Positions 26,718-38,666 of a stretch of DNA of 64,000 bases are shown in pieces (the stretch's first letter is position 1; each line of letters starts with the position of its first letter). The notes beneath the pieces are model-generated. The model saw nothing but the letters and a program-made list of their open reading frames with translations. It was not told the origin of the DNA and did not search any database. The DNA comes from Flagellimonas maritima (GTDB lineage: Bacteria; Bacteroidota; Bacteroidia; Flavobacteriales; Flavobacteriaceae): NCBI RefSeq assembly GCF_003269425.1, contig NZ_CP030104.1, positions 2,723,501 to 2,787,500 on the forward strand, in the 5' to 3' direction. A program made the translations under genes and the position numbers.

Positions 26718-29700
26718 ATGGCTAGAATAAAAGATAATAACGCACCAAAAAGGTTTGACAAAATTTCCATCGGATTGGCTTCTCCTGAGTCTATCTTGGC
26801 AGAATCCCGTGGGGAAGTTTTAAAACCTGAAACTATTAACTATAGAACGCACAAACCAGAACGTGACGGGTTGTTCTGCGAGCGTATTTTTGGTCCTGTA
26901 AAGGATTACGAATGTGCCTGTGGAAAGTACAAACGTATCCGTTACCGTGGAATCGTTTGTGACCGTTGTGGTGTGGAAGTAACAGAAAAGAAAGTGCGTA
27001 GAGATCGCGTAGGACATATCAATTTGGTAGTTCCCGTAGCGCATATTTGGTACTTCCGTTCGCTTCCAAATAAAATAGGTTACTTATTGGGATTACCTTC
27101 CAAGAAATTGGATATGATTATCTACTATGAAAGATACGTAGTAATCCAACCAGGTATCGCCAAAGGACCTGAAGGTGAAGAAATCAACAAAATGGATTTC
27201 TTGACCGAAGAGGAGTACTTAAATATTTTGGAATCCATACCAGCAGAAAATCAATACCTGGAAGATACGGACCCCAATAAATTCGTTGCTAAAATGGGTG
27301 CGGAATGTTTGATTGATTTGTTGTCAAGAATCGATTTGGAAGAACTTTCATATCAATTAAGGCACAAGGCAAACACTGAAACTTCTAAACAGCGTAAAAC
27401 AGAAGCATTAAAAAGACTGCAGGTTGTTGAGGCTTTGCGTGAATCGCAAGATAACAGGGAGAACAATCCAGAATGGATGATCATGAAAGTAGTTCCTGTG
27501 ATTCCACCGGAATTACGTCCATTGGTTCCTTTGGATGGAGGCCGATTTGCTACTTCGGATTTGAACGATTTATACCGAAGAGTGATTATCCGTAACAATC
27601 GTTTAAAGCGATTGATGGAAATAAAAGCTCCCGAAGTAATTTTGAGAAATGAGAAACGGATGCTTCAAGAAGCAGTGGACTCTCTTTTTGATAATACAAG
27701 AAAAGCCTCAGCGGTAAAAACAGAATCAAACAGACCTTTAAAATCACTTTCAGATTCATTGAAAGGTAAACAAGGTCGTTTTCGTCAAAATCTTTTGGGT
27801 AAACGTGTGGATTATTCCGCTCGCTCCGTAATCGTCGTTGGTCCAGAGATGAACCTTTACGAATGTGGACTTCCAAAAGATATGGCTGCGGAACTTTACA
27901 AACCTTTTGTCATTAGAAAATTGATTGAAAGAGGAATTGTAAAAACCGTAAAATCTGCAAAAAAGATTATAGATAAGAAAGAGCCCGTAGTTTGGGACAT
28001 TCTTGAGAATGTTCTGAAAGGGCATCCAGTATTATTAAACCGTGCTCCTACGTTGCACAGGTTGGGTATTCAAGCATTCCAGCCAAAACTTATCGAAGGT
28101 AAGGCAATTCGTTTGCACCCACTGGCATGTACTGCATTTAACGCGGATTTCGATGGTGACCAGATGGCGGTTCACTTGCCACTGGGTCCAGAAGCTATCT
28201 TAGAAGCGCAATTGTTGATGTTGGCTTCCCAGAATATCTTGAACCCTGCAAATGGTTCACCAATCACCGTTCCTTCACAGGATATGGTCTTGGGTCTTTA
28301 TTATATGACCAAAGAAAGAAAATCTACAAAAGAAGTTCCGATCATGGGAGAGGGCATAACCTTCTACTCTGCAGAGGAAGTTGAGATTGCTTTCAACGAA
28401 GGAAAAGTTGATTTGAATGCAGGGATAAAGGTCAGGGCTAAGGATTTCAATGAAGAAGGAGAACTCGTTGATCAAATCATTTCTACAACAGTTGGTAGAG
28501 TATTGTTCAATAGTGTTGTTCCTGAAGAAGCAGGATACATCAATGAGGTTTTAAATAAAAAATCGCTTAGAAATATCATTGGTGATATTCTTGCGGTGAC
28601 AGATGTTCCTGCAACTGCTGCATTTTTGGATAAGATTAAGTCCATGGGATATGATTTCGCTTTCAAAGGAGGACTATCCTTCAGTTTAGGTGATATTATT
28701 ATTCCACCGGAAAAACATGATATGATCAATGATGCAAATGAGCAAGTTGATGGAATTATGGCAAATTATAACATGGGTCTTATCACTAATAATGAGCGAT
28801 ATAACCAAGTTATCGATGTCTGGACATCTACAAATGCAATGTTGACCGAATTGGCCATGAAGCGAATCCGAGAAGACCAACAAGGATTTAACTCGGTTTA
28901 TATGATGTTAGATTCCGGTGCAAGGGGTTCTAAAGAGCAAATTCGTCAGTTAACGGGTATGCGTGGATTAATGGCCAAGCCAAAAAAATCTACAGCAGGT
29001 GGTGGAGAGATTATTGAAAACCCGATTCTTTCCAATTTTAAGGAAGGACTATCGATTTTGGAATACTTTATATCTACGCACGGTGCACGTAAAGGACTAG
29101 CGGATACTGCATTAAAAACTGCAGATGCAGGATATTTGACAAGACGTTTGGTAGACGTTTCTCAAGATGTTATCATCAATATTGAAGATTGTGGCACATT
29201 AAGGGGAATTGAAGTAAAAGCCTTGAAAAAGAATGAAGAAGTGGTAGAAACCCTTGGGGAAAGAATCTTGGGAAGGGTATCATTGCACGACGTATACAAT
29301 CCATTAACAGAAGAATTGGTATTATCTGCAGGTCAGGAAATATCTGAAGCTGATGTGAAGCGTGTGGAAGCATCTCCAGTAGAGAGTATAGAAGTTCGCT
29401 CAGCATTAACATGCGAAGCACCAAAAGGTATCTGCGGTAAATGTTACGGAAGAAACCTGGCAACCAATAAAATGGTTCAGCGCGGTGAAGCAGTTGGTGT
29501 TGTTGCGGCACAATCCATTGGAGAACCTGGAACACAATTAACATTGAGGACATTCCACGTTGGAGGGATTGCAGGTAACATTTCCGAAGATAGCAAGCTA
29601 GAAGCCAAGTTTGATGGAGTTGCTGAAATAGAGGATTTAAGGACTGTGGTCGGAGAAAATAGTGATGGCCAAAAAGCAAATATTGTTATTTCTAGAACTT

Positions 29701-31016
29701 CGGAAATTAAAGTCGTTGATGCAACAACAGGTATCACTTTGAGTACGAATAACATTCCTTATGGTTCCCAACTGTTCGTTAAGAATGGTGAAAAAATCAA
29801 AAAAGGAACCGTTGTTTGTCAATGGGATCCCTATAATGGTGTGATTGTTTCTGAATTCACAGGTCAAATAGCCTATGAAAATATCGAACAAGGAATAACA
29901 TATCAGGTTGAGATTGATGAACAGACCGGTTTCCAAGAAAAGGTGATTTCTGAATCTAGAAACAAGAAACTGATTCCAACCTTATTAATAAAGGATGGAA
30001 AAGGAGAAACCATACGTTCTTACAATTTACCCGTTGGTTCCCACATAATGGTGGATGATGGAGATAAAATCAAGGAAGGTAAGATTTTGGTCAAGATTCC
30101 ACGTAAATCTGCTAAGGCAGGCGACATTACGGGAGGTCTTCCAAGGGTTACAGAGCTTTTTGAAGCACGTAACCCATCTAACCCAGCTGTGGTTTCAGAA
30201 ATTGACGGTGTTGTTTCGTTTGGTAAGATCAAAAGGGGTAACCGTGAAATCATCATCGAATCCAAATTGGGAGAGATTAAGAAGTACTTGGTAAAACTTT
30301 CCAATCAGATATTGGTTCAGGAGAACGATTACGTTCGTGCCGGAATGCCTTTATCAGATGGTTCTATTACTCCAGAGGATATTTTGGCAATAAAAGGACC
30401 ATCTGCGGTACAACAATACTTGGTGAATGAAGTACAGGAAGTATACCGTTTGCAAGGGGTGAAAATCAACGATAAACACTTTGAAGTTGTTGTAAGACAG
30501 ATGATGCGTAAAGTACGTATTGAAGATTCAGGTGATACTACCTTCTTGGAAAATCAATTGGTACATAAAGACGACTTTATTCGTGAGAATGACGAAATCT
30601 TTGGTATGAAGGTTGTCGAGGAAGCTGGGGATTCTGAGAATCTTAAAGCTGGACAGATTATTTCTGCCCGTGCCTTGAGAGATGAAAATTCTGTTTTACG
30701 AAGAGCGGATAAGGCCTTGGTAAGTGCTAGGGATGCTGTAGCTGCTACTGCAACTCCAATATTACAAGGTATTACGAGAGCTTCGTTACAAACAAAATCA
30801 TTCATCTCGGCAGCATCTTTCCAAGAAACGACCAAAGTGTTGAACGAAGCCGCTGTAAGTGGTAAAATAGATACATTGGAAGGATTGAAAGAAAATGTTA
30901 TCGTAGGACACAAGATTCCTGCCGGTACCGGTATGAGGGATTATGATAGCATCATTGTAGGCTCCAAAGAGGAATACGATGAAATCATGGCCCGAAAGGA
31001 AGAATTCAAATTCTAA
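26718..31016 (+). CDS. rpoC: DNA-directed RNA polymerase beta' subunit
   Basis: A 1432-residue beta' subunit. The N-terminal zinc site is [19 protein letters not shown] (from about residue 66), the catalytic magnesium site is NADFDGDQM (Asp477, Asp479, Asp481), and the second zinc site spans [11 protein letters not shown] (from about 899). The bridge and trigger regions and the C-terminal [24 protein letters not shown] are present. Transcription probably ends at the hairpin just downstream. Confidence 0.98.
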   Translation: MARIKDNNAPKRFDKISIGLASPESILAESRGEVLKPETINYRTHKPERDGLFCERIFGPVKDYECACGKYKRIRYRGIVCDRCGVEVTEKKVRRDRVGHINLVVPVAHIWYFRSLPNKIGYLLGLPSKKLDMIIYYERYVVIQPGIAKGPEGEEINKMDFLTEEEYLNILESIPAENQYLEDTDPNKFVAKMGAECLIDLLSRIDLEELSYQLRHKANTETSKQRKTEALKRLQVVEALRESQDNRENNPEWMIMKVVPVIPPELRPLVPLDGGRFATSDLNDLYRRVIIRNNRLKRLMEIKAPEVILRNEKRMLQEAVDSLFDNTRKASAVKTESNRPLKSLSDSLKGKQGRFRQNLLGKRVDYSARSVIVVGPEMNLYECGLPKDMAAELYKPFVIRKLIERGIVKTVKSAKKIIDKKEPVVWDILENVLKGHPVLLNRAPTLHRLGIQAFQPKLIEGKAIRLHPLACTAFNADFDGDQMAVHLPLGPEAILEAQLLMLASQNILNPANGSPITVPSQDMVLGLYYMTKERKSTKEVPIMGEGITFYSAEEVEIAFNEGKVDLNAGIKVRAKDFNEEGELVDQIISTTVGRVLFNSVVPEEAGYINEVLNKKSLRNIIGDILAVTDVPATAAFLDKIKSMGYDFAFKGGLSFSLGDIIIPPEKHDMINDANEQVDGIMANYNMGLITNNERYNQVIDVWTSTNAMLTELAMKRIREDQQGFNSVYMMLDSGARGSKEQIRQLTGMRGLMAKPKKSTAGGGEIIENPILSNFKEGLSILEYFISTHGARKGLADTALKTADAGYLTRRLVDVSQDVIINIEDCGTLRGIEVKALKKNEEVVETLGERILGRVSLHDVYNPLTEELVLSAGQEISEADVKRVEASPVESIEVRSALTCEAPKGICGKCYGRNLATNKMVQRGEAVGVVAAQSIGEPGTQLTLRTFHVGGIAGNISEDSKLEAKFDGVAEIEDLRTVVGENSDGQKANIVISRTSEIKVVDATTGITLSTNNIPYGSQLFVKNGEKIKKGTVVCQWDPYNGVIVSEFTGQIAYENIEQGITYQVEIDEQTGFQEKVISESRNKKLIPTLLIKDGKGETIRSYNLPVGSHIMVDDGDKIKEGKILVKIPRKSAKAGDITGGLPRVTELFEARNPSNPAVVSEIDGVVSFGKIKRGNREIIIESKLGEIKKYLVKLSNQILVQENDYVRAGMPLSDGSITPEDILAIKGPSAVQQYLVNEVQEVYRLQGVKINDKHFEVVVRQMMRKVRIEDSGDTTFLENQLVHKDDFIRENDEIFGMKVVEEAGDSENLKAGQIISARALRDENSVLRRADKALVSARDAVAATATPILQGITRASLQTKSFISAASFQETTKVLNEAAVSGKIDTLEGLKENVIVGHKIPAGTGMRDYDSIIVGSKEEYDEIMARKEEFKF

Positions 31017-31021
31017 TATAC

Positions 31022-31055
31022 AAACCCTGACGTCAGCGTCAGGGTTTCTTTTTTT
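31022..31055 (+). terminator. Rho-independent terminator after rpoC
   Basis: AAACCCTGACG (31022-31032) and its complement (31037-31047) form an 11-bp stem around TCAG and are followed by a T-rich run. It ends the ribosomal protein/RNA polymerase unit. Confidence 0.9.
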
Positions 31056-31072
31056 AAAAATTATAGAAAATA

Positions 31073-31384
31073 ATGGCCGATAAAAACCAAAACCAAAAAC
31101 AAATCAATATTGAATTGGATGAAAAAACTGCCGAAGGAATTTATTCCAATTTGGCTATCATTAATCACTCAGTATCGGAATTTGTGGTGGATTTTATAAG
31201 TATGATGCCCGGTGCCCCAAAGGCAAAGGTTAAAAGTAGAATAGTACTAACGCCTCAACACGCCAAGAAATTCTTAAAAGCATTAAACGACAATGTGACT
31301 AGATTTGAGAAAGCCCATGGCACGATAAAGGATTACGAGCAACCTCCGATTCCTTTAAATTTTGGACCTACGGGTGAAGCATAA
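31073..31384 (+). CDS. DUF3467 family protein
   Basis: A 103-residue soluble protein beginning MADKNQNQKQINIELDEKTAEGIYSNLAI, with FVVDFISMMPGAPKAKVKSRIVLTPQHAKKFLKAL. This matches DUF3467, a small family found in Bacteroidota and others, often right after rpoC. The function is unknown. The conservation of its place suggests a link to gene expression (inference). It lies 17 bp after the rpoC terminator's T run. Confidence 0.88.
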   Translation: MADKNQNQKQINIELDEKTAEGIYSNLAIINHSVSEFVVDFISMMPGAPKAKVKSRIVLTPQHAKKFLKALNDNVTRFEKAHGTIKDYEQPPIPLNFGPTGEA

Positions 31385-31405
31385 TCCCATTGCAAAATAA
31401 ATAGG

Positions 31406-31891
31406 ATGTTTCGGTATCTATCTTGTAGTATTATTTTTTTTACACTGATTTCATGTACTTCTAAAAAAGAAGAAAAAATAGTTGAACTAGAGTCACTTCA
31501 CAGATATTACACCGCTTTGTACAAAGAAATCCCAGCTGATTTAATAGAGTATTGTACAAAAGAAAATTCATTGCGAGGTTTGTTGGATGAAAGTTATATA
31601 ACTCCCAAGATACATTCATCCATAATGGGAGTATGGGGTCCGTACGCAAACACTTGTCAAATTATTGAAGATGAACTAGGAAAAATTTTGAGCTACAAAC
31701 TTGAAAAAATAATTGATAAAGGACTCGTTTATAGCTTTCATTATTCACTTGTAACCACTAAAGTTAAAAACCCAGTAACCTTAGAATTGTTTTTAAATAA
31801 AGAATACGGTTTATCTGAATTTCATATCTATATTTTGGAAGGTAAGGAATATAGAAACATTCTTTTTCCTAAAAGTGAAGAGAACAATTAG
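31406..31891 (+). CDS. Small lipoprotein of unknown function
   Basis: The 161-residue product has a lipoprotein signal peptide ending in LISC (Cys17), then a Lys/Glu-rich linker and a compact domain with no family I recognise. It begins 21 bp after the DUF3467 gene and converges with prfC, 31 bp away. It is probably attached to the periplasmic face or the outer membrane. Confidence 0.7.
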   Translation: MFRYLSCSIIFFTLISCTSKKEEKIVELESLHRYYTALYKEIPADLIEYCTKENSLRGLLDESYITPKIHSSIMGVWGPYANTCQIIEDELGKILSYKLEKIIDKGLVYSFHYSLVTTKVKNPVTLELFLNKEYGLSEFHIYILEGKEYRNILFPKSEENN

Positions 31892-31922
31892 CTCGTAATA
31901 AGAAACATTCTAGTATTAAGAA

Positions 31923-33512
31923 TTATTCAAACTCCGAAGTAAAATGGAGCTTCACTGTAGGATATTTTTGCTGCGTCATCTGCAATGAAAATTGGGAATC
32001 GGCTAAAAAAACCAATTGCCCCTGTTTATCTGTGGCAAGAAACTTTTGTTTTACCCTTTTAAATTCTTTGAACTCGTCGTTGGAAGGGTCTTCAGCTTCT
32101 ACCCAACATGCTTTATGTACAGGAAAATTTTCATAGGTACATTTAGCACCGTACTCATGTTCCAGTCGGTATTGAATTACCTCATATTGTAATGCACCAA
32201 CGGTACCTATTACTTTTCTGCCGTTCAATTCAAGTGTAAAAAGTTGAGCAACCCCTTCATCCATAAGTTGGTCGATACCTTTATACAACTGCTTTGCCTT
32301 CATGGGATCGGCGTTGTTGATATACCTAAAATGCTCTGGAGAAAAACTGGGAATTCCTTTGTAGTTCAATTTTTCACCGCTGGTGAGAGTATCACCAATT
32401 TTAAAATTCCCCGTGTCATGAAGGCCAACAATATCCCCGGGATAAGAAATATCTACGATTTCTTTTTTCTCTGCAAAAAATGCATTAGGACTGGAAAACT
32501 TTAATTTTTTGTCGTGTCTTACATGCAAGTATGGTTTATTGCGCTCAAAAGTACCCGATACGATTTTTATAAAAGCCAAACGATCTCTATGTTTGGGGTC
32601 CATATTAGCATGTATTTTGAATACAAAACCTGAAAAATCCTTCTCATCCGCATTCACCAATCGCTCTTCTGCCATTTTAGGCCTAGGTGAAGGTGCAATA
32701 TTGATAAAACAGTCCAAAAGTTCACGAACCCCAAAATTATTAAGCGCAGAGCCAAAGAAAACAGGTTGTTGCGCCCCTTTTAAATATGAATCCTTGTCGA
32801 ATTTGGGATAAACACCATCTACTAATTCCAGATTGTCCCTAAGCTCTTGTGCTGCCGATTCACCAATAATATTTTCTAGCTCGGTACTTTCAATGTCCGT
32901 AAAAGCAATGGTTTCTTCTATATTTTTTTTGCTATTGCCACTGAACAAGTTAATGTTCTTTTCATAGATATTGTAGATGCCCTTAAAGTCATATCCCATA
33001 CCAATGGGGAAGCTGAGTGGAGTTACGGATAACCCTAATTTTTGCTCTACTTCGTCCAATAAATCAAAAGCATCTTTTCCTTCCCTATCCAATTTGTTGA
33101 TAAAAACAATCATTGGAATGTTGCGCATTCTACAGACCTCAACCAATTTTTCGGTCTGCTCTTCAACACCCTTTGCGACATCGATTACTACAATTACACT
33201 ATCTACCGCGGTCAAGGTCCTAAAAGTATCCTCGGCAAAATCCTTGTGGCCGGGCGTGTCCAGAATATTTATTTTTTTATCATTATAGATGAAAGCTAAG
33301 ACGGACGTGGCAACAGATATGCCCCTTTGCCGTTCAATTTCCATGAAATCACTTGTCGCTGACTTTTTAATTTTATTGTTTTTGACGGCACCTGCTTCCT
33401 GTATTGCACCACCAAACAAAAGTAATTTTTCTGTCAAGGTAGTCTTGCCGGCATCAGGATGCGAAATAATTCCAAAAGTTCTTCGCCTAGCTATCTCCTT
33501 ATCAAAATCCAT
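31923..33512 (-). CDS. prfC: Peptide chain release factor 3
   Basis: A 529-residue translational GTPase: GIISHPDAGKTTLTEKLL (P-loop), switch region QRGISVATSVL, DTPGHKDFAEDT and NKLDREGKD are all present, followed by RF3-type domains 2 and 3. RF3 removes RF1/RF2 from the ribosome after termination. The family length of about 530 fits. It is transcribed leftward and alone; a minus-strand -7 element lies 14 bp upstream. Confidence 0.96.
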   Translation of the reverse strand: MDFDKEIARRRTFGIISHPDAGKTTLTEKLLLFGGAIQEAGAVKNNKIKKSATSDFMEIERQRGISVATSVLAFIYNDKKINILDTPGHKDFAEDTFRTLTAVDSVIVVIDVAKGVEEQTEKLVEVCRMRNIPMIVFINKLDREGKDAFDLLDEVEQKLGLSVTPLSFPIGMGYDFKGIYNIYEKNINLFSGNSKKNIEETIAFTDIESTELENIIGESAAQELRDNLELVDGVYPKFDKDSYLKGAQQPVFFGSALNNFGVRELLDCFINIAPSPRPKMAEERLVNADEKDFSGFVFKIHANMDPKHRDRLAFIKIVSGTFERNKPYLHVRHDKKLKFSSPNAFFAEKKEIVDISYPGDIVGLHDTGNFKIGDTLTSGEKLNYKGIPSFSPEHFRYINNADPMKAKQLYKGIDQLMDEGVAQLFTLELNGRKVIGTVGALQYEVIQYRLEHEYGAKCTYENFPVHKACWVEAEDPSNDEFKEFKRVKQKFLATDKQGQLVFLADSQFSLQMTQQKYPTVKLHFTSEFE

Positions 33513-33912
33513 CTCTAAAATTTCGGCAAAAATAATGTAATTATCCCTCTTTTAATTGATTTATGGTGTCATAAGAAATTGTTAATATAAAAAGAAGAAA
33601 ATTTGATTAAAAATAATTGGTAAAAGTAAAAAGTAAAGTAATTTTCCAAGATGTATAATGTTGCGTTTATAAATAATACATAATCTTTTTACTGAATTTC
33701 TACGTATAACTTTATGTGGTAAATTATAACTAAGATTAAACCTTTTATCGATTAAAATAGGTCATAATATTTAATTGCATTAATTATGCCACCAAATGAA
33801 GTTCGAATCATTTTAAGTTCGGACAAAGTTTGACAAATAAGAAAAGCCCCATTTTCTTAAAACGTACGAGAACCAACATGCCATGGTGATTAGTTGACCA
33901 AAACTGTCATTT
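33513..33912. other. Intergenic region between prfC and the T9SS cluster
   Basis: These 400 bp are very AT-rich. They contain the prfC promoter element at the left. For the rightward giant gene no clear TAnnTTTG was found; TAACTTTA (within 33700-33720) is a one-mismatch candidate only. No small ORF, RNA or repeat could be supported. Confidence 0.5.
33527..33534 (-). promoter_or_regulatory. Putative prfC promoter -7 element
   Basis: On the minus strand this reads TATTTTTG, matching TAnnTTTG, 14 bp before the prfC ATG. No clear -33 TTG was found. Confidence 0.4.
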
Positions 33913-36900
33913 ATGGATAAAAATACTTTCTTAGACTTTAAGAAGAAGCTTTTACAATGTTTCTTCTTGATTTTAGGTTTTACGTTCTACCTTACCATTA
34001 CTTCATTCAATACGATATCAGACTACATTGCTTTTGAGGAATCAAAACTAAAGGATACCGATGGTGATGGTGTTCCAGATAAGAATGATTTGGATATTGA
34101 TGGTGATGGAATAATCAATACAGTGGAAGATAGCAATGAAGATGGGGATAATTGCTATTGGACCGATCCAACCGATACTGATGGTGATGGTGTGCCTGAT
34201 TATTTGGATATCGATTCCGATGATGACGGAATCATCGATAATATTGAAGCACAGACAACATCTGGTTATATACCACCATCGGGAAAGGATATCGATCAAA
34301 ATGGATTGGATGATGCCTATGAAGAGACCCCGGGCAGTTGTGATGGATTATTGCCAATAGATACAGATGGAGACAATATTCCGGACTATTTGGATATAGA
34401 TTCTGATGATGACGGTATTTTGGACAACGTTGAATCACAAACATCGAACGACTACCAAGCTCCGTGCGGAATTGATTCTGATGGCAACGGTTTGGACGAC
34501 CATTATGAAAGTTGTCCTGGTGGCGGAGAAGGCATAACTCCTTTGGATACTGATGGTGACCATCACCCAGACTTTCGTGATATAGATTCTGACAATGATG
34601 GAATCATTGATAATATTGAAGCGCAAGATCCTAATCATTTTCAAGAACCTTGCGGAAAAGATAAAGACCAAAATGGTTTGGATGATCATTATGAGTCACA
34701 CCCAGGCGGTGGGGAAGGAGTCACTCCTATTAATAGTGATAACGACCCATTACCTAATTTCAGGGATATCGATAGTGATGACGATGGTATACCTGATAAT
34801 GTTGAAGGACAGTCTACTGCTGGGTATATTCCTCCAAGCGGAAATGATGATGATAAGGATGGATTGGATAATGCTTACGAAGGTAGCGGTGATGAAGGAA
34901 TAATGCCCGAGAACACGGACGGGGGGGACGAGCCGGACTATCTTGACGACGACAGCGACAACGACCTGGTGATGGACAACAACGAGGGCAACGACTTCGA
35001 CTTCGACGGCGTTCCCGACCAGGCGTACACCGGCACCGACACGGACAACGACGGCCTGGACGACGGCTACGAGGGGAGCGACGTGGACGACGGCTACGAT
35101 GTGAACGACGAGATCGACGACCCCGCGAACGACCTTCCCGACACGGACGGGACGGAGGACGTGAACTACCGCGATTTTGACGATGACGGCGACGGCATCG
35201 ACACGCCCGACGAGGACGCGGACGGCGACGGGGACCCGACCAACGACGATACGGACGGCGACGGCACGCCCGACTACCTCGACCCCGATGGCGACGGAAC
35301 GGACACGGACGGTGACGGCGTGCCCGATATGGTGGACCTTGACGACGACAACGACGGCATACTCGATACAACGGAGGACCCGAACCTCGATAACGACAAC
35401 GACCCCTTGACGGACGCTCTGGACAGTGACGGCGACGGCCGCCCGGACCACCTGGACATAGACAGCGACGACGACGGCATCCCGGACAATGTCGAGGCAC
35501 AGCCCACGAACGGTTACGTTCCGCCGAACGATGACGATGCGGCTACGTACGCTGCCAACCAGGGCGTGAACAGCGCCTATATCGGCGGCCTTGTGCCCGA
35601 GAACACGGACGGCACGGACGAGCCGGACTATCTTGACGACGACAGCGACAACGACCTGGTGATGGACAACAACGAGGGCAACGACTTCGACTTCGACGGC
35701 GTCCCCGACCAGGCGTCCACCGGCACCGACACGGACAACGACGGCCTGGACGACGGCTACGAGGGGAGCGATGTGGACGACGGCTACGATGTGAACGACG
35801 AGATCGACGACCCCGCCAGTGACCTTCCCGACACGGACGGGACGGAGGACGTGAACTACCGCGATTTTGACGATGACGGCGACGGCATCGACACGCCCGA
35901 CGAGGACGCGGACGGCGACGGGGACCCGACCAACGACGATACGGACGGCGACGGCACGCCCGACTACCTCGACCCCGATGGCGACGGTACGGACACGGAC
36001 GGTGACGGCGTGCCCGATATGGTGGACCTTGACGACGACAACGACGGCATACTCGATACAACGGAGGACCCGAACCTCGATAACGACAACGACCCCTTGA
36101 CGGACCCGCTTGACAGTGACGGCGACGGCGGCCCGGACCACCTGGACATAGACAGCGACGATGACGGCATCCCGGACAACGTCGAGGCACAGCCCACGAA
36201 CGGTTACGTTCCGCCGAACGATGACGATGCGGCTACGTACGCTGCCAACCAGGGCGTGAACAGCGCCTACATCGGCGGCCTTGTGCCCGAGAACACGGAC
36301 GGGGGGGACGAGCCGGACTATCTTGACGACGACAGCGACAACGACCTGGTGATGGACAACAACGAGGGCAACGACTTCGACTTCGACGGCGTTCCCGACC
36401 AGGCGTACACCGGCACCGACACGGACAACGACGGCCTGGACGACGGCTACGAGGGGAGCGACGTGGACGACGGCTACGATGTGAACGACGAGATCGACGA
36501 CCCCGCGAACGACCTTCCCGACACGGACGGGACGGAGGACGTGAACTACCGCGATTTTGACGATGACGGCGACGGCATCGACACGCCCGACGAGGACGCG
36601 GACGGCGACGGGGACCCGACCAACGACGATACGGACGGCGACGGCACGCCCGACTACCTCGACCCCGATGGCGACGGAACGGACACGGACGGTGACGGCG
36701 TGCCCGATATGGTGGACCTTGACGACGACAACGACGGCATACTCGATACAACGGAGGACCCGAACCTCGATAACGACAACGACCCCTTGACGGACGCTCT
36801 GGACAGTGACGGCGACGGCCGCCCGGACCACCTGGACATAGACAGCGACGACGACGGCATCCCGGACAATGTCGAGGCACAGCCCACGAACGGTTACGTT

Positions 36901-37689
36901 CCGCCGAACGATGACGATGCGGCTACGTACGCTGCCAACCAGGGCGTGAACAGCGCCTATATCGGCGGCCTTGTGCCCGAGAACACGGACGGCACGGACG
37001 AGCCGGACTATCTTGACGACGACAGCGACAACGACCTGGTGATGGACAACAACGAGGGCAACGACTTCGACTTCGACGGCGTCCCCGACCAGGCGTCCAC
37101 CGGCACCGACACGGACAACGACGGCCTGGACGACGGCTACGAGGGGAGCGATGTGGACGACGGCTACGATGTGAACGACGAGATCGACGACCCCGCCAGT
37201 GACCTTCCCGACACGGACGGGACGGAGGACGTGAACTACCGCGATTTTGACGATGACGGCGACGGCATCGACACGCCCGACGAGGACGCGGACGGCGACG
37301 GGGACCCGACCAACGACGATACGGACGGCGACGGCACGCCCGACTACCTCGACCCCATAGATGATCCTAAGCCACCGGTTGAAGATGAAGAAGTGGTGAT
37401 TAATCAAATGCTTACGCCCAACGGTGATTTAAAAAATGATTTCCTTTTTATAAGAGGAGTTAGGTTTATTAAATCCAGTACACTGAGAATTTTCAATCGC
37501 TGGGGTGTAGCGGTTTATGAAGGGAATGACTACGATAATGTAACAAACGTTTTTGATGGCCGTTCAAGGGGTAGATCTACTTTGAGCGTGAACGATTATC
37601 TTCCCGCCGGCGTATATTTTTATATATTTGACTATGAAACGGACGAAGGAAACTTCACGGATTCCGAATACATATACATAAGTAGATAA
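33913..37689 (+). CDS. Giant TSP3-repeat surface protein with T9SS type-B sorting domain
   Basis: The 1258-residue product has a signal peptide or signal-anchor (about residues 1-35), then calcium-binding thrombospondin type 3-like repeats ([19 protein letters not shown] type) almost to the end. It closes with a CHU_C/gliding-associated C-terminal domain (about 1162-1258: [40 protein letters not shown]), a type-B T9SS signal. Residues about 332-1148 are coded by a GC-rich block of 690-bp tandem repeats, while both flanks use AT-rich codons. It is probably a secreted, Ca2+-stiffened adhesin or stalk. The PorP gene 14 bp downstream is its likely secretion or anchoring partner. Confidence 0.9.
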   Translation: MDKNTFLDFKKKLLQCFFLILGFTFYLTITSFNTISDYIAFEESKLKDTDGDGVPDKNDLDIDGDGIINTVEDSNEDGDNCYWTDPTDTDGDGVPDYLDIDSDDDGIIDNIEAQTTSGYIPPSGKDIDQNGLDDAYEETPGSCDGLLPIDTDGDNIPDYLDIDSDDDGILDNVESQTSNDYQAPCGIDSDGNGLDDHYESCPGGGEGITPLDTDGDHHPDFRDIDSDNDGIIDNIEAQDPNHFQEPCGKDKDQNGLDDHYESHPGGGEGVTPINSDNDPLPNFRDIDSDDDGIPDNVEGQSTAGYIPPSGNDDDKDGLDNAYEGSGDEGIMPENTDGGDEPDYLDDDSDNDLVMDNNEGNDFDFDGVPDQAYTGTDTDNDGLDDGYEGSDVDDGYDVNDEIDDPANDLPDTDGTEDVNYRDFDDDGDGIDTPDEDADGDGDPTNDDTDGDGTPDYLDPDGDGTDTDGDGVPDMVDLDDDNDGILDTTEDPNLDNDNDPLTDALDSDGDGRPDHLDIDSDDDGIPDNVEAQPTNGYVPPNDDDAATYAANQGVNSAYIGGLVPENTDGTDEPDYLDDDSDNDLVMDNNEGNDFDFDGVPDQASTGTDTDNDGLDDGYEGSDVDDGYDVNDEIDDPASDLPDTDGTEDVNYRDFDDDGDGIDTPDEDADGDGDPTNDDTDGDGTPDYLDPDGDGTDTDGDGVPDMVDLDDDNDGILDTTEDPNLDNDNDPLTDPLDSDGDGGPDHLDIDSDDDGIPDNVEAQPTNGYVPPNDDDAATYAANQGVNSAYIGGLVPENTDGGDEPDYLDDDSDNDLVMDNNEGNDFDFDGVPDQAYTGTDTDNDGLDDGYEGSDVDDGYDVNDEIDDPANDLPDTDGTEDVNYRDFDDDGDGIDTPDEDADGDGDPTNDDTDGDGTPDYLDPDGDGTDTDGDGVPDMVDLDDDNDGILDTTEDPNLDNDNDPLTDALDSDGDGRPDHLDIDSDDDGIPDNVEAQPTNGYVPPNDDDAATYAANQGVNSAYIGGLVPENTDGTDEPDYLDDDSDNDLVMDNNEGNDFDFDGVPDQASTGTDTDNDGLDDGYEGSDVDDGYDVNDEIDDPASDLPDTDGTEDVNYRDFDDDGDGIDTPDEDADGDGDPTNDDTDGDGTPDYLDPIDDPKPPVEDEEVVINQMLTPNGDLKNDFLFIRGVRFIKSSTLRIFNRWGVAVYEGNDYDNVTNVFDGRSRGRSTLSVNDYLPAGVYFYIFDYETDEGNFTDSEYIYISR
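34906..37356 (+). repeat. GC-rich 690-bp tandem repeat (3.5 copies) inside the TSP3 gene
   Basis: CCCGAGAACACGGACGG recurs at 34906, 35596, 36286 and 36976, a strict 690-bp (230-codon) period. Copies 1 and 3 share variants not in copies 2 and 4 (for example GGGGGGGACGAG versus GGCACGGACGAG, and CAGGCGTACACC versus CAGGCGTCCACC), so the true unit is a 1380-bp pair that was duplicated. The block uses GAC, GGC and CCC where flanking repeats use GAT, GGT and CCA, and is plainly richer in GC. It ends abruptly after GACCCC near 37356. Confidence 0.95.
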
Positions 37690-37703
37690 CATATTAAAGT
37701 AAA

Positions 37704-38654
37704 ATGGTCAAAAAACATTTTTTAGTTCCGTTTTTATTTATTGGAATTGTATTTCAGAGTCTTACGGCCCAACAAGATGCACAGTATACGCAGTATATGT
37801 TCAACACATTGAGTGTAAATCCAGCTTACGCGGGCTCAAGAGGTCAACTGAGTTTTGCTGGGCTTTACCGGTCCCAATGGGTAGGTTTGGACGGTGCTCC
37901 AGAAACTTTTACCATTAACCTGCATTCACCTATTCGAAATAGTAGGTTGGGTTACGGAGTTTCAGTAGTAAACGACAATATAGGTGACGGCGTTGTTCAA
38001 GAAACATATTTTGATGCAGTATTATCATATACAATAGATGTTTCTTTGGATGCTAAACTCTCCTTCGGATTAAAGGCAGGAGGGAGTATGCTGAATCTGG
38101 ATTTTAATGGTCTGCGAAATTTTGACCAAGAAGTTGTAAACCAAGATAATATTGATAATCAGTTTTCTCCCAATTTTGGTCTGGGAATATACTATCATTC
38201 AGATAAGTTTTATGCTGGAGTATCCGCACCGAATATTTTGGAAACAGAATATTTTGACAATGGGGATAATGACCCGGAATCCGTTAGTTTTCTTGCAACA
38301 GAACGTATAAATTTCTATTTGATCACAGGCTACGTATTCGATTTGAATGCAGATTTAAAATTTAAACCTGCGCTATTAACAAAAGCAGTTGGGGGAGCAC
38401 CGTTACAAGTAGATCTCTCAGCAAGCTTTCTATATGCAGAAAAGTTTAGTTTTGGCGCAGCATACAGATTTGATGCCGCGATAAGCGCATTGGCAGGATT
38501 TCAAGTAACAGACCAGATAATGATAGGTCTCGCATATGATAGAGAAACAACAGAGTTGGGCGGAACACAATTCAATGACGGCTCTTTTGAGATTTTCTTG
38601 AGATTAGAGTTGTTAAAAGCATTTCAAAGAACAGTATCACCTAGATTCTTTTAA
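37704..38654 (+). CDS. PorP/SprF-family T9SS outer-membrane protein
   Basis: A 316-residue predicted beta-barrel with a signal peptide ending near LTAQ|QDAQ. The family start QDAQYTQYMFNTLSVNPAYAGSRG is followed by GLYRSQWVGLDGAPETFTINLHSPI, the hallmark of PorP/SprF. In gliding flavobacteria such proteins are needed to secrete or display a partner protein with a type-B C-terminal domain. Its place just after the TSP3 giant and before the OmpA/TPR protein fits this pairing. Confidence 0.93.
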   Translation: MVKKHFLVPFLFIGIVFQSLTAQQDAQYTQYMFNTLSVNPAYAGSRGQLSFAGLYRSQWVGLDGAPETFTINLHSPIRNSRLGYGVSVVNDNIGDGVVQETYFDAVLSYTIDVSLDAKLSFGLKAGGSMLNLDFNGLRNFDQEVVNQDNIDNQFSPNFGLGIYYHSDKFYAGVSAPNILETEYFDNGDNDPESVSFLATERINFYLITGYVFDLNADLKFKPALLTKAVGGAPLQVDLSASFLYAEKFSFGAAYRFDAAISALAGFQVTDQIMIGLAYDRETTELGGTQFNDGSFEIFLRLELLKAFQRTVSPRFF

Positions 38655-38666
38655 TCCCGATTTAAA

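Noticed and set aside
34906..37356. The regular repeats as a CRISPR array
   Set aside because: The unit is 690 bp, in frame and fully coding, with no short repeat-spacer pattern and no cas gene nearby.
34906..37356. The GC-rich block as foreign contamination in the assembly
   Set aside because: The reading frame and protein motif run through both junctions without a break, and a similar core exists in the neighbouring giant gene. Mis-assembly of copy number remains possible.
34750..37407. An 885-codon open frame on the minus strand across the GC-rich TSP3 repeats
   Set aside because: It is Val/Arg-rich, mirrors the repeat unit, has no recognisable domain and no start context. GAC- and GGC-rich sense codons cannot give stops on the antisense frame, so the length is an artefact.
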